A stretch of DNA of 64,000 bases, taken from positions 220,712-284,711 of the forward strand of contig CAYWIF010000002.1 of the NCBI GenBank assembly GCA_964458265.1, read 5' to 3'. Each line of letters begins with the position of its first letter. The stretch's first letter is position 1. Source of the stretch: JAGVSR01 sp964458265. Its GTDB lineage: Bacteria > Pseudomonadota > Alphaproteobacteria > Rhizobiales > Hyphomicrobiaceae. The notes beneath the pieces are model-generated. The model saw nothing but the letters and a program-made list of their open reading frames with translations, was not told the DNA's origin and searched no databases. The position numbers were made by a program, and so were the translations under genes. This document shows positions 1-8,138 of this stretch, piece after piece.

Positions 1-2
1 AC

Positions 3-230
3 GCATCGGCGGGCAGCGGATCAACCGCCGTCCATGACGGCCTCTACGTCATCGACGGTTCGATCATCCCGCGCTCGCTCGGCGTCAATCCGCTGTTCAC
101 GATCACGGCCCTTGCGGAACGCGCGCTCGCGCACATGCTCGCCGACCGCCGCCTCTCCTCCAACGCCCGCCCGCGTCCCTCACAACCCATTCCTGCCGCC
201 ACCCCCGCCGCCGTCATCGCCGCGGAGTGA
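3..230 (+). CDS. GMC oxidoreductase, C-terminal fragment (5' end outside window)
   Basis: Only the last 75 residues are present, read in frame from base 3 to the TGA at 228-230. The segment HDGLYVIDGSIIPRSLGVNP followed by LFTITALAERA is the conserved C-terminal FAD-contacting block of GMC oxidoreductases (choline dehydrogenase or cholesterol oxidase type), with the usual NP-x-x-TI-x-ALAER pattern. A Pro/Ala-rich tail of about 25 residues follows. The substrate cannot be told from this fragment. It converges on gmaS, and a hairpin with arms TGGCCGGC/GCCGGCCA lies just after its stop at 249-269. Confidence 0.8.
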   Translation, partial: ASAGSGSTAVHDGLYVIDGSIIPRSLGVNPLFTITALAERALAHMLADRRLSSNARPRPSQPIPAATPAAVIAAE

Positions 231-322
231 AGTTGGCAATGCTTGTCATGGCCGGCTCCGTGCCGGCCACCCATCGCGCACCCGCGCCCATGACCAAATC
301 GGACCACGCGGATACGCAAACA

Positions 323-342
323 GCCCGGCATTCCTGCCGGGC
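323..342 (-). terminator. hairpin downstream of gmaS
   Basis: Perfect 8-bp arms GCCCGGCA/TGCCGGGC enclose a TTCC loop about 30 bp beyond the gmaS stop. On the minus strand the stem is followed only by a weak T-rich stretch (TGTTTGC), so it is a plausible but not classic intrinsic terminator. Confidence 0.45.
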
Positions 343-372
343 CGCCAAAAAAATCCGCGCTCTCCACCCACC

Positions 373-1680
373 TCACACGTCGAGTGTGTTCTCGCGCTCC
401 CAGTCGGTCAGATGCGACGCGTAGTGGTTCCACTCCATCTGCTTCATTTTGATATACGCCGCCGAGAATTCCTCGCCGAGCGCGGCCTTCAGGCCTGTAT
501 CCTTGTCGAAGCCTCGTATGGCGTCGAGCATGTTGAGCGGCAGGCGCGGCGCATCCTTCACGGTGTGCCCGAGCTGGTACATATCGATGTCGTAGCGCGG
601 GCCGGGATGCGCGCCCGTGTCGATGCCGTCGAGACCCGCTGCAAGAATGACCGCCTGCAACAGATACGGGTTGGCCGCCCCGTCCGGCAGTCGCAGTTCG
701 AACCGGCCCTTGCCCGGCACGCGCACCATGTGCGTGCGGTTGTTGCCGGTCCACGTCACGCTGTTGGGCGACCACGTCGCGCCTGACAGCGTACGCGGCG
801 CGTTGATGCGCTTGTAGGAATTGACCGTCGGATTGGTGATCGCCGCCATGCCCTCGGCATGTTTCATGATACCGCCGAGGAAATGATAGCCTTGCGAGGA
901 AAGCCCCATTTCGTCGGTCTTATCGAGGAACATGTTGGTGGCGCCGGTCTTGTCCCACACCGACAGATGCACGTGGCAGCCGTTGCCTGTGAGATTGGTG
1001 AACGGCTTGGGCATGAACGTCGCGCGCAGGCCATGCTTTTCGGCAATCGACTTGGTCATGAACTTGAAGAACGAGTGCCGGTCCGCCGTGACGAGGGCGT
1101 CGTCGAAATTCCAGTTCATCTCGAATTGGCCGTTGGCGTCTTCGTGATCGTTCTGATAAGCGCCCCAGCCCAGTTCGAGCATGTAGTCGCAGATCTCTGA
1201 AATCACGTCGTAGCGCCGCATCAGGGCCTGCTGGTCGTAGCAGGGTTTGGACGCGATATCCCGCCCGTCTGAAATCCCCGAGCCGTCGGCGTTGATGAGG
1301 AAGTATTCGCACTCCACACCGGTCTTCATGTAGAGGCCCTTGTCGGCCGCCCGCTTCATGATGTTTTTCAGAACGACGCGCGGCGCCTGCGCCACGTGCT
1401 GATCCTCCATCACGCAATCGCCAGCGACCCACGCAACTTCCTTCTTCCACGGCAGTTGAATGACGGCCGACGCATCCGGCAAGGCGAACATGTCGGGATG
1501 CGCCGGCGTCATGTCGAGCCAGGTCGCAAACCCCGCGAACCCCGCGCCGTCCCGCTGCATTTCGGCAATCGCCGCCGCCGGCACGAGCTTGGCGCGCTGC
1601 ATCCCGAACAGATCGGTGAAGGAGATCATGAAATACCGGATGCCCCGGTCCTTCGCCAGGGATGCGAGATCTTGCGTCAT
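373..1680 (-). CDS. gmaS: gamma-glutamylmethylamide synthetase (glutamine synthetase type III family)
   Basis: The 435-residue product is a glutamine synthetase homologue. Visible motifs are the Glu-rich strand ECEYFLI, NGCHVHLSVW (His of the active site), KRINAPRTLSGATW and the C-terminal RFELRLPDGAANPYL that binds glutamate and metal. In the N-methylglutamate pathway GmaS ligates methylamine to glutamate with ATP to give gamma-glutamylmethylamide. That role, rather than GlnT ammonia assimilation, is inferred from mgsABC directly upstream and mgdABCD nearby. The ATG at 1680 is chosen because AAGGAG sits 6 bp before it; a GTG at 1695 has no such site. An intrinsic terminator separates it from mgsC, so it may have partly independent expression. 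Confidence 0.88.
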   Translation of the reverse strand: MTQDLASLAKDRGIRYFMISFTDLFGMQRAKLVPAAAIAEMQRDGAGFAGFATWLDMTPAHPDMFALPDASAVIQLPWKKEVAWVAGDCVMEDQHVAQAPRVVLKNIMKRAADKGLYMKTGVECEYFLINADGSGISDGRDIASKPCYDQQALMRRYDVISEICDYMLELGWGAYQNDHEDANGQFEMNWNFDDALVTADRHSFFKFMTKSIAEKHGLRATFMPKPFTNLTGNGCHVHLSVWDKTGATNMFLDKTDEMGLSSQGYHFLGGIMKHAEGMAAITNPTVNSYKRINAPRTLSGATWSPNSVTWTGNNRTHMVRVPGKGRFELRLPDGAANPYLLQAVILAAGLDGIDTGAHPGPRYDIDMYQLGHTVKDAPRLPLNMLDAIRGFDKDTGLKAALGEEFSAAYIKMKQMEWNHYASHLTDWERENTLDV

Positions 1681-1740
1681 GTCGGTCTCCTTCACTTCGG
1701 GCTCGTCCCTGAGATTGCGCGCTTCCTTCGAAGCGTTGGC

Positions 1741-1769
1741 GAAAAAGAAAGGGCGGTCAAAAACCGCCC
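1741..1769 (-). terminator. intrinsic terminator overlapping the 3' end of mgsC
   Basis: On the minus strand arms GGGCGGT/ACCGCCC (1763-1769 with 1751-1757) flank a TTTTG loop and are followed by TTTCTTTTTC. The mgsC stop codon lies in the loop, so the last codons of mgsC form the stem. It stands between mgsC and gmaS and would lower read-through into gmaS. Confidence 0.7.
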
Positions 1770-3091
1770 TGTCCGTGTCCTGGAATCCAACTCGTGCCGG
1801 CGAGTGGCACCCGCGCCATGGCTGCCGCTTCGATGGTGAGCGCGCACAGGTCTTCGGGTTCGAGGTTGTGCACGTGGTTGTGGCCGCACGCCCGCGCGAT
1901 GGTCTGCGCTTCGAGGGTCATGACCTTGAGATAGTTCGCCAGCCGCCGTCCCGCGCGCACCGGATCGAGCCGCTTGGACAATTCCGGATCCTGCGTCGTG
2001 ATCCCGGCGGGATCGCGGCCCTCATGCCAGTCGTCGTAAGCTCCGGCCGTCGTGCCGAGCTTGTTGTATTCCTCTTCCAGCACCGGATCGTTGTCGCCCA
2101 AAGCCACGAGCGCCGCCGTCCCGACAGCGACCGCGTCGGCGCCAAGAGCCAGGGCTTTGGCCACGTCCGCCCCGTTGCGAATCCCGCCCGACACGATCAG
2201 CTGCACCTTGCGATGCATGCCGAGGTCTTGCAGAGCCTGCACCGCCGGCCGGATGCAGGCGAGCGTCGGTTGACCGACATGCTCGATAAAGACTTCCTGC
2301 GTCGCAGCCGTGCCGCCCTGCATACCATCGACGACGACAACGTCCGCGCCGGCCTTCACCGCCAGCGCCACATCGTAATATGGCCGCGCGCCGCCGATCT
2401 TGACGTAGATCGGCTTCTCCCAATCCGTGATCTCGCGCAGCTCGAGGATTTTGATTTCCAGATCGTCGGGCCCCGTCCAGTCCGGATGCCGGCAGGCCGA
2501 GCGCTGGTCGATGCCTTTGGGGAGCGTCCGCATCTCCGCCACGCGGTCTGAAATCTTCTGGCCGAGCAGCATCCCGCCGCCGCCGGGCTTCGCGCCCTGG
2601 CCCACCACGACCTCGATGCAGTCCGCCTTGCGCAGATCGTCGGGGTTCATGCCGTAGCGTGAGGGCAAATACTGATAAACGAGCGTCTTCGACTGTCCCC
2701 GCTCCTCCGGCGTCATGCCGCCATCGCCCGTTGTGGTGGACGTGCCCGCGATCGTCGCCCCGCGCCCCAGCGCTTCCTTCGCCTGCGCCGACAACGATCC
2801 AAAGCTCATGCCGGCGATCGTGATCGGGATCTTCAACTCCACCGGTTTCTTGGCAAAGCGCGACCCGAGCACGACGCTCGTCGAACACTTCTCGCGATAG
2901 CCTTCGAGCGGATAACGCGACATCGACGCGCCGAGAAACAGGAGGTCGTCGAAATGCGGCACGCGCCGCTTCGCACCCGCGCCGCGAATGTCGTAGATGC
3001 CGGTCGACGCCGCCCGGCGGATTTCAGAAAGCGTATAATCGTCGAAGGTCGCGGACTTGCGCGGCGTGGTCGGCGGATTATGGTACGTCAT
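1757..3091 (-). CDS. mgsC: N-methylglutamate synthase subunit C (FMN-binding glutamate synthase-like domain)
   Basis: The 444-residue protein matches the FMN/synthase domain of glutamate synthase (GlxD/GltB domain 2). Evidence includes the GMSFGSLSAQAKEAL block, GDGGMTPEE, the GQGAKPGGGGMLLG loop, KIGGARPYYDVALAVKAGAD and the FMN-phosphate site VSGGIRNGADVAKALALGAD. In the NMG pathway it is the catalytic subunit that uses the methylamino group delivered from gamma-glutamylmethylamide to form N-methylglutamate. Its ATG overlaps the mgsB stop by one base, indicating translational coupling. The C-terminal codons double as the stem of an intrinsic terminator. Confidence 0.9.
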   Translation of the reverse strand: MTYHNPPTTPRKSATFDDYTLSEIRRAASTGIYDIRGAGAKRRVPHFDDLLFLGASMSRYPLEGYREKCSTSVVLGSRFAKKPVELKIPITIAGMSFGSLSAQAKEALGRGATIAGTSTTTGDGGMTPEERGQSKTLVYQYLPSRYGMNPDDLRKADCIEVVVGQGAKPGGGGMLLGQKISDRVAEMRTLPKGIDQRSACRHPDWTGPDDLEIKILELREITDWEKPIYVKIGGARPYYDVALAVKAGADVVVVDGMQGGTAATQEVFIEHVGQPTLACIRPAVQALQDLGMHRKVQLIVSGGIRNGADVAKALALGADAVAVGTAALVALGDNDPVLEEEYNKLGTTAGAYDDWHEGRDPAGITTQDPELSKRLDPVRAGRRLANYLKVMTLEAQTIARACGHNHVHNLEPEDLCALTIEAAAMARVPLAGTSWIPGHGQGGF

Positions 3092-3777
3092 CAGTAGGCA
3101 TCCGCATTATCGATGTTGAAATTATAGAGTTTGCGCGCCGAACCGTAGCGCTTGAACTCGCTCGTCTTGACGTCCTTGATGCCGGCCTTGTCGAGCAGCG
3201 ACGCGAGGTGCTCGTGATGTTCCGGCCGCATCTCCTTCTCGATGCAGTCGGCCCCGAGGCTCTTCACGCTGCCGCGCACGAAAAGCTTGGCCTCGTAGAT
3301 GGAATCGCCAAGTGCGTCGCCGGCATCTCCCAGCACCACCAGATGCCCGCTCTGCGCCATGAAGGCCGACATGTGCCCGATGTTTCCGCGCACCACGATG
3401 TCGATGCCCTTCATCGAGATCCCGCAACGCGAAGCCGCGTTTCCTTCGATCACCAATAACCCACCGCGCCCCGTCGCGCCGGCATACTGGCTGGCATCGC
3501 CTTTCACGACGACGCTCCCCGACATCATGTTTTCAGCCACGCCCGGCCCCGCCGATCCGTGGATCGTGATCGCTGCCTTCTTGTTCATGCCGCCGCCGTA
3601 GTAGCCGACCGGTCCGCGCACGCTGACCTTGATCGGCGCATCGACGCCGACCGCCACGGCATGTTGCCCGCGGGGATTGAGGATCTCCCACTGCGCTTCG
3701 TTGGTACCGTCCGTCTGCCGGTGCAGTTCGGCATTGAGTTCGCGCAACGGCGTCACCGCCAGATCGATCGTGCGCAT
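3091..3777 (-). CDS. mgsB: N-methylglutamate synthase subunit B (GXGXG domain protein)
   Basis: The 228-residue protein is a stand-alone version of the glutamate synthase C-terminal GXGXG beta-helix (GlxC). Repeating Gly motifs such as VRGPVGYYGGGMNKKAAITIHG, GSAGPGVAENMMSGSVVVKG and GRGGLLVIEGNAAS are visible. The domain has a structural role in coupling the amidotransferase and FMN subunits. It lies between mgsA (3-bp gap) and mgsC (1-bp overlap), the order expected for mgsABC. Confidence 0.9.
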   Translation of the reverse strand: MRTIDLAVTPLRELNAELHRQTDGTNEAQWEILNPRGQHAVAVGVDAPIKVSVRGPVGYYGGGMNKKAAITIHGSAGPGVAENMMSGSVVVKGDASQYAGATGRGGLLVIEGNAASRCGISMKGIDIVVRGNIGHMSAFMAQSGHLVVLGDAGDALGDSIYEAKLFVRGSVKSLGADCIEKEMRPEHHEHLASLLDKAGIKDVKTSEFKRYGSARKLYNFNIDNADAY

Positions 3778-3780
3778 GTC

Positions 3781-4677
3781 TCAGCGCTCCCAGAAATAGA
3801 CGGTCGCCGGCTCGGGCTCCCAGATCTTCGCCTTGTCGATGCCGGGCAGGCCCGCGAGCGCCCGGTACTCCGAGCCGAAGGCAACATACTGGTCTGTTTC
3901 GGCCATCACGGCCGGCTTGCAGGCGATCGGATCGCGAATGACGCCGAAACCGTTCTTGGTGCCGACGACGAACGTAAAAAATCCGTCCAGATCGTCGAGG
4001 CTCTTTTCCAGCGCCTCGCCAAGGTTCATGCCCTGGTTCATGCGCCACGTCAGATACGCGGCCGCAACTTCGCTATCGTTCTCCGTCTCGAAAGCCATGC
4101 CGTCGCGCTTGAGCTTCCGCTTGAGGCTGTTGTGATTGGACAGCGAGCCGTTGTGCACGAGGCACTGGTCGGACCCTGTCGAAAAGGGATGCGCGCCAAG
4201 CGTGGTGACGGCACTTTCCGTCGCCATCCGCGTATGACCAATCGCGTGCGAGCCCGACATTTCCTTCAGGTGGAAGCGATCCGACACGTCCGTCGGCCAG
4301 CCCACTTCCTTGTAGATCTCGATGGTCTCGCCGGCGCTCATGACCCGCACGCCCGGATGATTGGCCCTGAGGTCCGCCCGTGCATCCTCGACCTTGTCAG
4401 CCGGAACAGTCAGCACCGCGTGGGTCGACTTGCGCTCGATCTCGACGGCTGCGCCGAGTGCTTTCGCGAGGGCCGCGTCGAGGCCGGCAAAATCTTTGTC
4501 GGGATGAGGCGACTGGATCGTCAGCTTCGCCTTGCCGCTTTCCGGCGCGCCGTACACCGCGAACCCGGCCGAGTCCGGCCCGCGCTCGCACATGGTCGCC
4601 AGCATCTGCGCCGTCAGCGCCCCGAGTTGGGGCTCCAAAGCTTTGTCCTTGATGAATAATCCAACGATCCCGCACAT
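3781..4677 (-). CDS. mgsA: N-methylglutamate synthase subunit A (class II glutamine amidotransferase domain)
   Basis: The 298-residue protein begins MCGIVGLF, giving the Cys2 N-terminal nucleophile of Ntn-type (class II) amidotransferases after Met removal. Other family motifs are GHTRMATES, VHNGSLSNH and ENDSEVAAAYL. It should release the methylamino group from gamma-glutamylmethylamide for transfer to the FMN subunit. It is first in the leftward mgsABC set. The 114 bp upstream (4678-4791) is relatively AT-rich and probably carries the promoter. Confidence 0.9.
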   Translation of the reverse strand: MCGIVGLFIKDKALEPQLGALTAQMLATMCERGPDSAGFAVYGAPESGKAKLTIQSPHPDKDFAGLDAALAKALGAAVEIERKSTHAVLTVPADKVEDARADLRANHPGVRVMSAGETIEIYKEVGWPTDVSDRFHLKEMSGSHAIGHTRMATESAVTTLGAHPFSTGSDQCLVHNGSLSNHNSLKRKLKRDGMAFETENDSEVAAAYLTWRMNQGMNLGEALEKSLDDLDGFFTFVVGTKNGFGVIRDPIACKPAVMAETDQYVAFGSEYRALAGLPGIDKAKIWEPEPATVYFWER

Positions 4678-4791
4678 TTTTGCCGGTCTCCCTAGTCACC
4701 ACTGCCCCAGAACCTACCCAATTTTCGCGACAATCTCAACTGGCAAGAATACTTTTTTCCTGACAGTAGCGAAAAACATGACGCAACGGAG

Positions 4792-5070
4792 TTACCCGCG
4801 TCCCCGCTGCCAGTTTTCGTAGCGCAGCCGGGCGAGGCGATAGGCGTCAGGAATGGAGATCGCCCAAACGAAGAGACCGAGCGCCGCGCGGCCGACGAAC
4901 GAATGCTCCGGTGTCGTCGTATGCCAACTGATCGCCGCCAGAATGAGCGTGAACAGGGCAAAGCCAAAACCGCGCTGCGGCTGGCCCAGCAGCACATGCC
5001 CGCCGCCAGGCATCAGGATGGCGACCATGAGCACCATGTAGGGATGCGGCGGTTGCGGATCGGATTTCAC
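4792..5070 (-). CDS. small integral membrane protein, unknown function
   Basis: The GTG start at 5070 overlaps the TGA of the upstream gene by 4 bp (GTGA), so this 92-residue protein is translationally coupled to it. Two hydrophobic helices are visible: YMVLMVAILMPGGGHVLLGQ, with a Gly-rich turn, and FVGRAALGLFVWAISIPDAY. The segment LMPGGGHVLLGQPQRGFGF recalls small proteins with a Gly-rich hairpin (TM2-like), but I do not recognise the family. Its position inside the NMG cluster suggests methylamine-related work; that is inference only. Confidence 0.65.
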   Translation of the reverse strand: MKSDPQPPHPYMVLMVAILMPGGGHVLLGQPQRGFGFALFTLILAAISWHTTTPEHSFVGRAALGLFVWAISIPDAYRLARLRYENWQRGRG

Positions 5071-5744
5071 GCGGCGCGCTCCTGCATCAATGCATCTCGC
5101 GCGGCGATCAGGCGTTCGGCATCTCCGAGCGTGGTCACGAGCATCGCCCGCTCGACCTTGACGCCGCCAAAAACCACTTGCCGCAACAGCAGGTGTTCGC
5201 CCCGCTGGCCCTCCGCGGCCTGCCGCACGATCCGCACGCCCTTCGGTGTCAGCGTGATCTCCTTGACGCGCGGATCGGCGAACAAGTCCACGAGTTCCGT
5301 GGTCAATCCGTTGCACAGCATCTGCGCTCCGTGCCCATCACCGCGAATATAGACATCGAGCGGCAGACCCGGCGGCGGGTCGATCCTCATGGGCAGATCG
5401 GGCGCGCCTGCGTAAAACTCGTTACCCGTGTGCCGGGCAATAAGTGACAGCGACGGCGATCCTGCCCGTGTTTCAAGGAGCGTCACCGAAAGCCAAAGCT
5501 GCGGCAGCCGCCGAATGACCATCGTGTCGGGTATGAGGGTCGCCTTGGCGAAGCGTCCGCCGGCACGCCCCTCGATGCGCGGAAACCCATCGTCTCCGGC
5601 GGACCAGCGCTCTTCGTCGAGAACGCCCTGACACTCGTCGAATAGCTCCCGCCTGGCCGTCACGGCGCGGCGATGATCGCGCACGGCGATGTTTGCGATC
5701 ACGGCGGCAAACGCAATCAAGCCGAATACGAAAGCCGCTGTCAT
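5067..5744 (-). CDS. membrane-anchored hypothetical protein
   Basis: The 225-residue protein has an N-terminal hydrophobic anchor (about residues 3-20, TAAFVFGLIAFAAVIANIAV) followed by a soluble alpha/beta region with no motif I recognise. The start has GGAG 5-8 bp upstream. It is the first gene of a two-gene unit with the 92-residue membrane protein and lies between the permease operon terminator and mgsA. The same strand and tight spacing suggest the pair belongs to the methylamine cluster. No catalytic signature is seen. Confidence 0.65.
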   Translation of the reverse strand: MTAAFVFGLIAFAAVIANIAVRDHRRAVTARRELFDECQGVLDEERWSAGDDGFPRIEGRAGGRFAKATLIPDTMVIRRLPQLWLSVTLLETRAGSPSLSLIARHTGNEFYAGAPDLPMRIDPPPGLPLDVYIRGDGHGAQMLCNGLTTELVDLFADPRVKEITLTPKGVRIVRQAAEGQRGEHLLLRQVVFGGVKVERAMLVTTLGDAERLIAARDALMQERAA

Positions 5745-5764
5745 ACTCCAGCTTCCCTACGCAT

Positions 5765-5805
5765 GAGAAGAATTCGGCCGCGGCGGAACGCGATCCGCCG
5801 CGGCC
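5765..5805 (-). terminator. strong hairpin after the permease gene
   Basis: Perfect 12-bp arms GGCCGCGGCGGA/TCCGCCGCGGCC (5776-5787 and 5794-5805) with a 6-nt loop lie 15 bp past the permease stop. The downstream minus-strand tract GAATTCTTCTC is only moderately T-rich. It probably ends the 8138-to-5821 operon. Confidence 0.55.
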
Positions 5806-5820
5806 TCATCGCACGGTATC

Positions 5821-7230
5821 TCAGTAATCGCCCAGCGGACGCGGCCAGGGCATCGTGAACTGATCACCACGGCGCACATATCGATACCGGTGGAAGTGGA
5901 ACCACAGCGACGCGATCATGAAGAACAGCATCATCGCCATGAGCTGCGTCCCGTAGCCCAGGAACACGGCGAAGTACGTTGCCGCGCACAGGACCAGAAG
6001 AACCAGCGCGGGCAGCGGATGCAACGGATGCACGTAGCCGCGTTGGATCGTGCCGATCGGCCACTTACGCCGGAACATGATGACGTTGAACGTCATGAAC
6101 GTGTAGCCGAGCAAGCCCGACAGGATCGAGAACGTGATCACTTGATCGAGCGGTGCATAGTAGGCAAAGAGCAGGGCCACCGGCACCAGGAACACGATCG
6201 AGCGATAAGGCGTGCGATACTTCGGATGCACCGCGCCGAACCACTGCGGCAAATAACGGTCGCGGGCCATCGAGAACCAGGCGCGCGAGGCGTCATTGAT
6301 GCAGCCGTTCGCCGAAGCGAGCGTCGAGAAGATCGTGCCGATGAAGAGTAGCACCATCAGCGGCAACGAATCCATGAACCGCGCCGCATCGAACAGCGGC
6401 GTCACCGCCTGCCCGAGATACTCCCACGGCATGAGACCGGCGCAGATGTACCAGGTCATGGTCGCCGCGATGAGCAGCGTCATGATGCCGGTCATGGTGC
6501 CGAGCGGCAGCGACCGCGCCGGCGACCGCACCTCTTCCGCCGCCTGACACGTCCCCTCGATGCCGAGGTAGTACCACAGACCGAAGTGGAGCGCGGCGAT
6601 GACGCCGATCCATCCGTAGGGCAGCCCCGTCATCAGTTCTTCGTGACGAAGAATTTCAGTGGTCCAGGGCTTCACGGCAAAGAACAGGATAATGATCGCG
6701 ATGAACGCGATCGCCGTGATCACGAGATTGAACGTCAGCGTCGCGTAAACGCCGCGATAGTTCAGCCAGGCGAGAAACATGATCGTCAGAACGATAAACG
6801 GCTTGTCGTGCAGCACGAGCGCTTCGCCCGCCGCATCCGTCATCGCCGTCATGCCGCCCACGGTCTGGATGAGATACCCCAGCGTGATGGCATTCGCCGC
6901 CTCCAGCATCGTGTAGGCAAACACCAGAAAGAGGCCGACGTTGAAGGCCATCAGCGGCCCGACGATGTGCTTGGCCTGCGCATACTGACCGCCTGCGGCG
7001 GCAACCGTAGAAGTCACCTCCGAGTCGATCATCGCCACGCAGGTATAAAGGAGACCGGCGACCCAGCACGCGATCAGCGCCGCGATGGCGCCGCCTTTGC
7101 CGACCGAGAAGTTCCAGCCCATGTACTCGCCCACGAGCACGATACCGACGCCGAGCGCCCAGACGTGACCGGGACCGAGAATGCGCAAAAGCGAGATTTT
7201 CTCGCCGTGGATTGTTGTTGTCTGGCTCAC
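5821..7230 (-). CDS. APC-superfamily amino acid/amine permease
   Basis: The 469-residue protein has about 12 hydrophobic segments and the APC-type start LGPGHVWALGVGIVLVGEYMGWN, similar to ethanolamine and amino-acid permeases. A conserved amphipathic helix is seen at GTCQAAEEVRSPARSLP. In this setting it most likely imports methylamine or a methylated amino acid for the NMG pathway, which is inference from position. Its start overlaps the preceding 67-residue gene by 4 bp and it is last in an operon of four membrane proteins. Confidence 0.82.
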   Translation of the reverse strand: MSQTTTIHGEKISLLRILGPGHVWALGVGIVLVGEYMGWNFSVGKGGAIAALIACWVAGLLYTCVAMIDSEVTSTVAAAGGQYAQAKHIVGPLMAFNVGLFLVFAYTMLEAANAITLGYLIQTVGGMTAMTDAAGEALVLHDKPFIVLTIMFLAWLNYRGVYATLTFNLVITAIAFIAIIILFFAVKPWTTEILRHEELMTGLPYGWIGVIAALHFGLWYYLGIEGTCQAAEEVRSPARSLPLGTMTGIMTLLIAATMTWYICAGLMPWEYLGQAVTPLFDAARFMDSLPLMVLLFIGTIFSTLASANGCINDASRAWFSMARDRYLPQWFGAVHPKYRTPYRSIVFLVPVALLFAYYAPLDQVITFSILSGLLGYTFMTFNVIMFRRKWPIGTIQRGYVHPLHPLPALVLLVLCAATYFAVFLGYGTQLMAMMLFFMIASLWFHFHRYRYVRRGDQFTMPWPRPLGDY

Positions 7231-7430
7231 CGGTGACCTCCCTGATGCGTCGGATCGATCACGAATGCGTCTTCGATTTCACCTTCGCGCGATGAGGTCA
7301 AAAGGTCTTCCGAATAGCTCATGTTGGTCTTGATCGTGTCGAACAGCATCCAAAGTCCGAGCAGGATGGAGATGGCCCACGCGCCGTACTCGAGCAGTTC
7401 GAAATTGTTGAGTGTGCTGATGTCTGGCAT
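7227..7430 (-). CDS. small single-pass membrane protein in the permease operon
   Basis: The 67-residue protein has one predicted helix (about residues 15-33, GAWAISILLGLWMLFDTI) and an acidic cytosolic tail. It overlaps the permease by 4 bp, so the two are probably made in step. No family is recognised. It may be an accessory subunit of the transporter. Confidence 0.7.
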   Translation of the reverse strand: MPDISTLNNFELLEYGAWAISILLGLWMLFDTIKTNMSYSEDLLTSSREGEIEDAFVIDPTHQGGHR

Positions 7431-7439
7431 GGGTTCCCC

Positions 7440-7832
7440 TCAACCGTTCTTGCGGCCGAAACGTTCGGCGATCACTTCGCGGTATTCGCTCTTGGAGAAC
7501 GCAACCACGAGAAGGAAGTATGCGATGACGACGAGAGCCGTGACGCCAAGCGCCACAATGTCGAACGAATAGTCGAACCGCGACGCGATCAGCGGCGCCG
7601 CGGTTTCCGGCGTGTAGCCGAGCTTCTCCCAACCGGCCTGCATGGCGGCGTTCTGGCCAAGTCCGGCCCAGCTCGTCTTATCCGCGATTTCAAGTTCGGT
7701 TTTGCCGCCGCCCGCAAGACCAAGATAGAGCGGCGCGAAGAGTGCCGCGAACACAAGCGCCAGCAGGAACAGGCTGTCGAAGAACTGCCCGATGGCCGAC
7801 TGGCGAGGAGGAATGTAATCACCGTTGCTCAT
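7440..7832 (-). CDS. two-pass membrane protein in the permease operon
   Basis: The 130-residue protein has two hydrophobic helices (about residues 17-40, FFDSLFLLALVFAALFAPLY, and about 90-112, IVALGVTALVVIAYFLLVV). They are separated by a roughly 45-residue loop rich in Ala, Gly and Trp, which may be periplasmic. The C-terminus is basic (ERFGRKNG). It sits 9 bp from the 67-residue gene and is co-oriented with the permease. Function unknown; an accessory role to the permease is suggested only by linkage. Confidence 0.72.
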   Translation of the reverse strand: MSNGDYIPPRQSAIGQFFDSLFLLALVFAALFAPLYLGLAGGGKTELEIADKTSWAGLGQNAAMQAGWEKLGYTPETAAPLIASRFDYSFDIVALGVTALVVIAYFLLVVAFSKSEYREVIAERFGRKNG

Positions 7833-7844
7833 GGTGTTTGCTCC

Positions 7845-8138
7845 TCAGCCCTGTTTTTGTTTCATGAGGTCTTGATAGTGCAGGTCGAGGCCGTAGATGT
7901 GCGCCTTGTCCTCGCCGTAGTGCTTCAGCATCGCCCAGATGGCTGCTGCGTTGAACAACATCACAAGCCCGCCGCTGATGAGCAGCGCGAGCTTCACGCC
8001 ATCATCGGTCAGATGCGGCATCAGTTCGTAGAAGACGAATGTGTAGAGCGCCCACACCGAAATGAGAGCGACCAGCGCCCACATCCGGTCTTTCCCGAAC
8101 ATCTTATCGACGCGCGGATCCATTGCTTTCTGTTGCAC
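7845..8138 (-). CDS. two-pass membrane protein, first gene of the permease operon
   Basis: The 97-residue protein starts at GTG 8138, 6 bp after a GGGAGG ribosome site. Two helices are visible (about residues 19-40, RMWALVALISVWALYTFVFY, and about 48-68, LALLISGGLVMLFNAAAIWAM). The tail is rich in His, Lys and Gln. It opens the leftward operon from the shared regulatory region facing mgdA. No known family is recognised. Confidence 0.72.
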   Translation of the reverse strand: MQQKAMDPRVDKMFGKDRMWALVALISVWALYTFVFYELMPHLTDDGVKLALLISGGLVMLFNAAAIWAMLKHYGEDKAHIYGLDLHYQDLMKQKQG

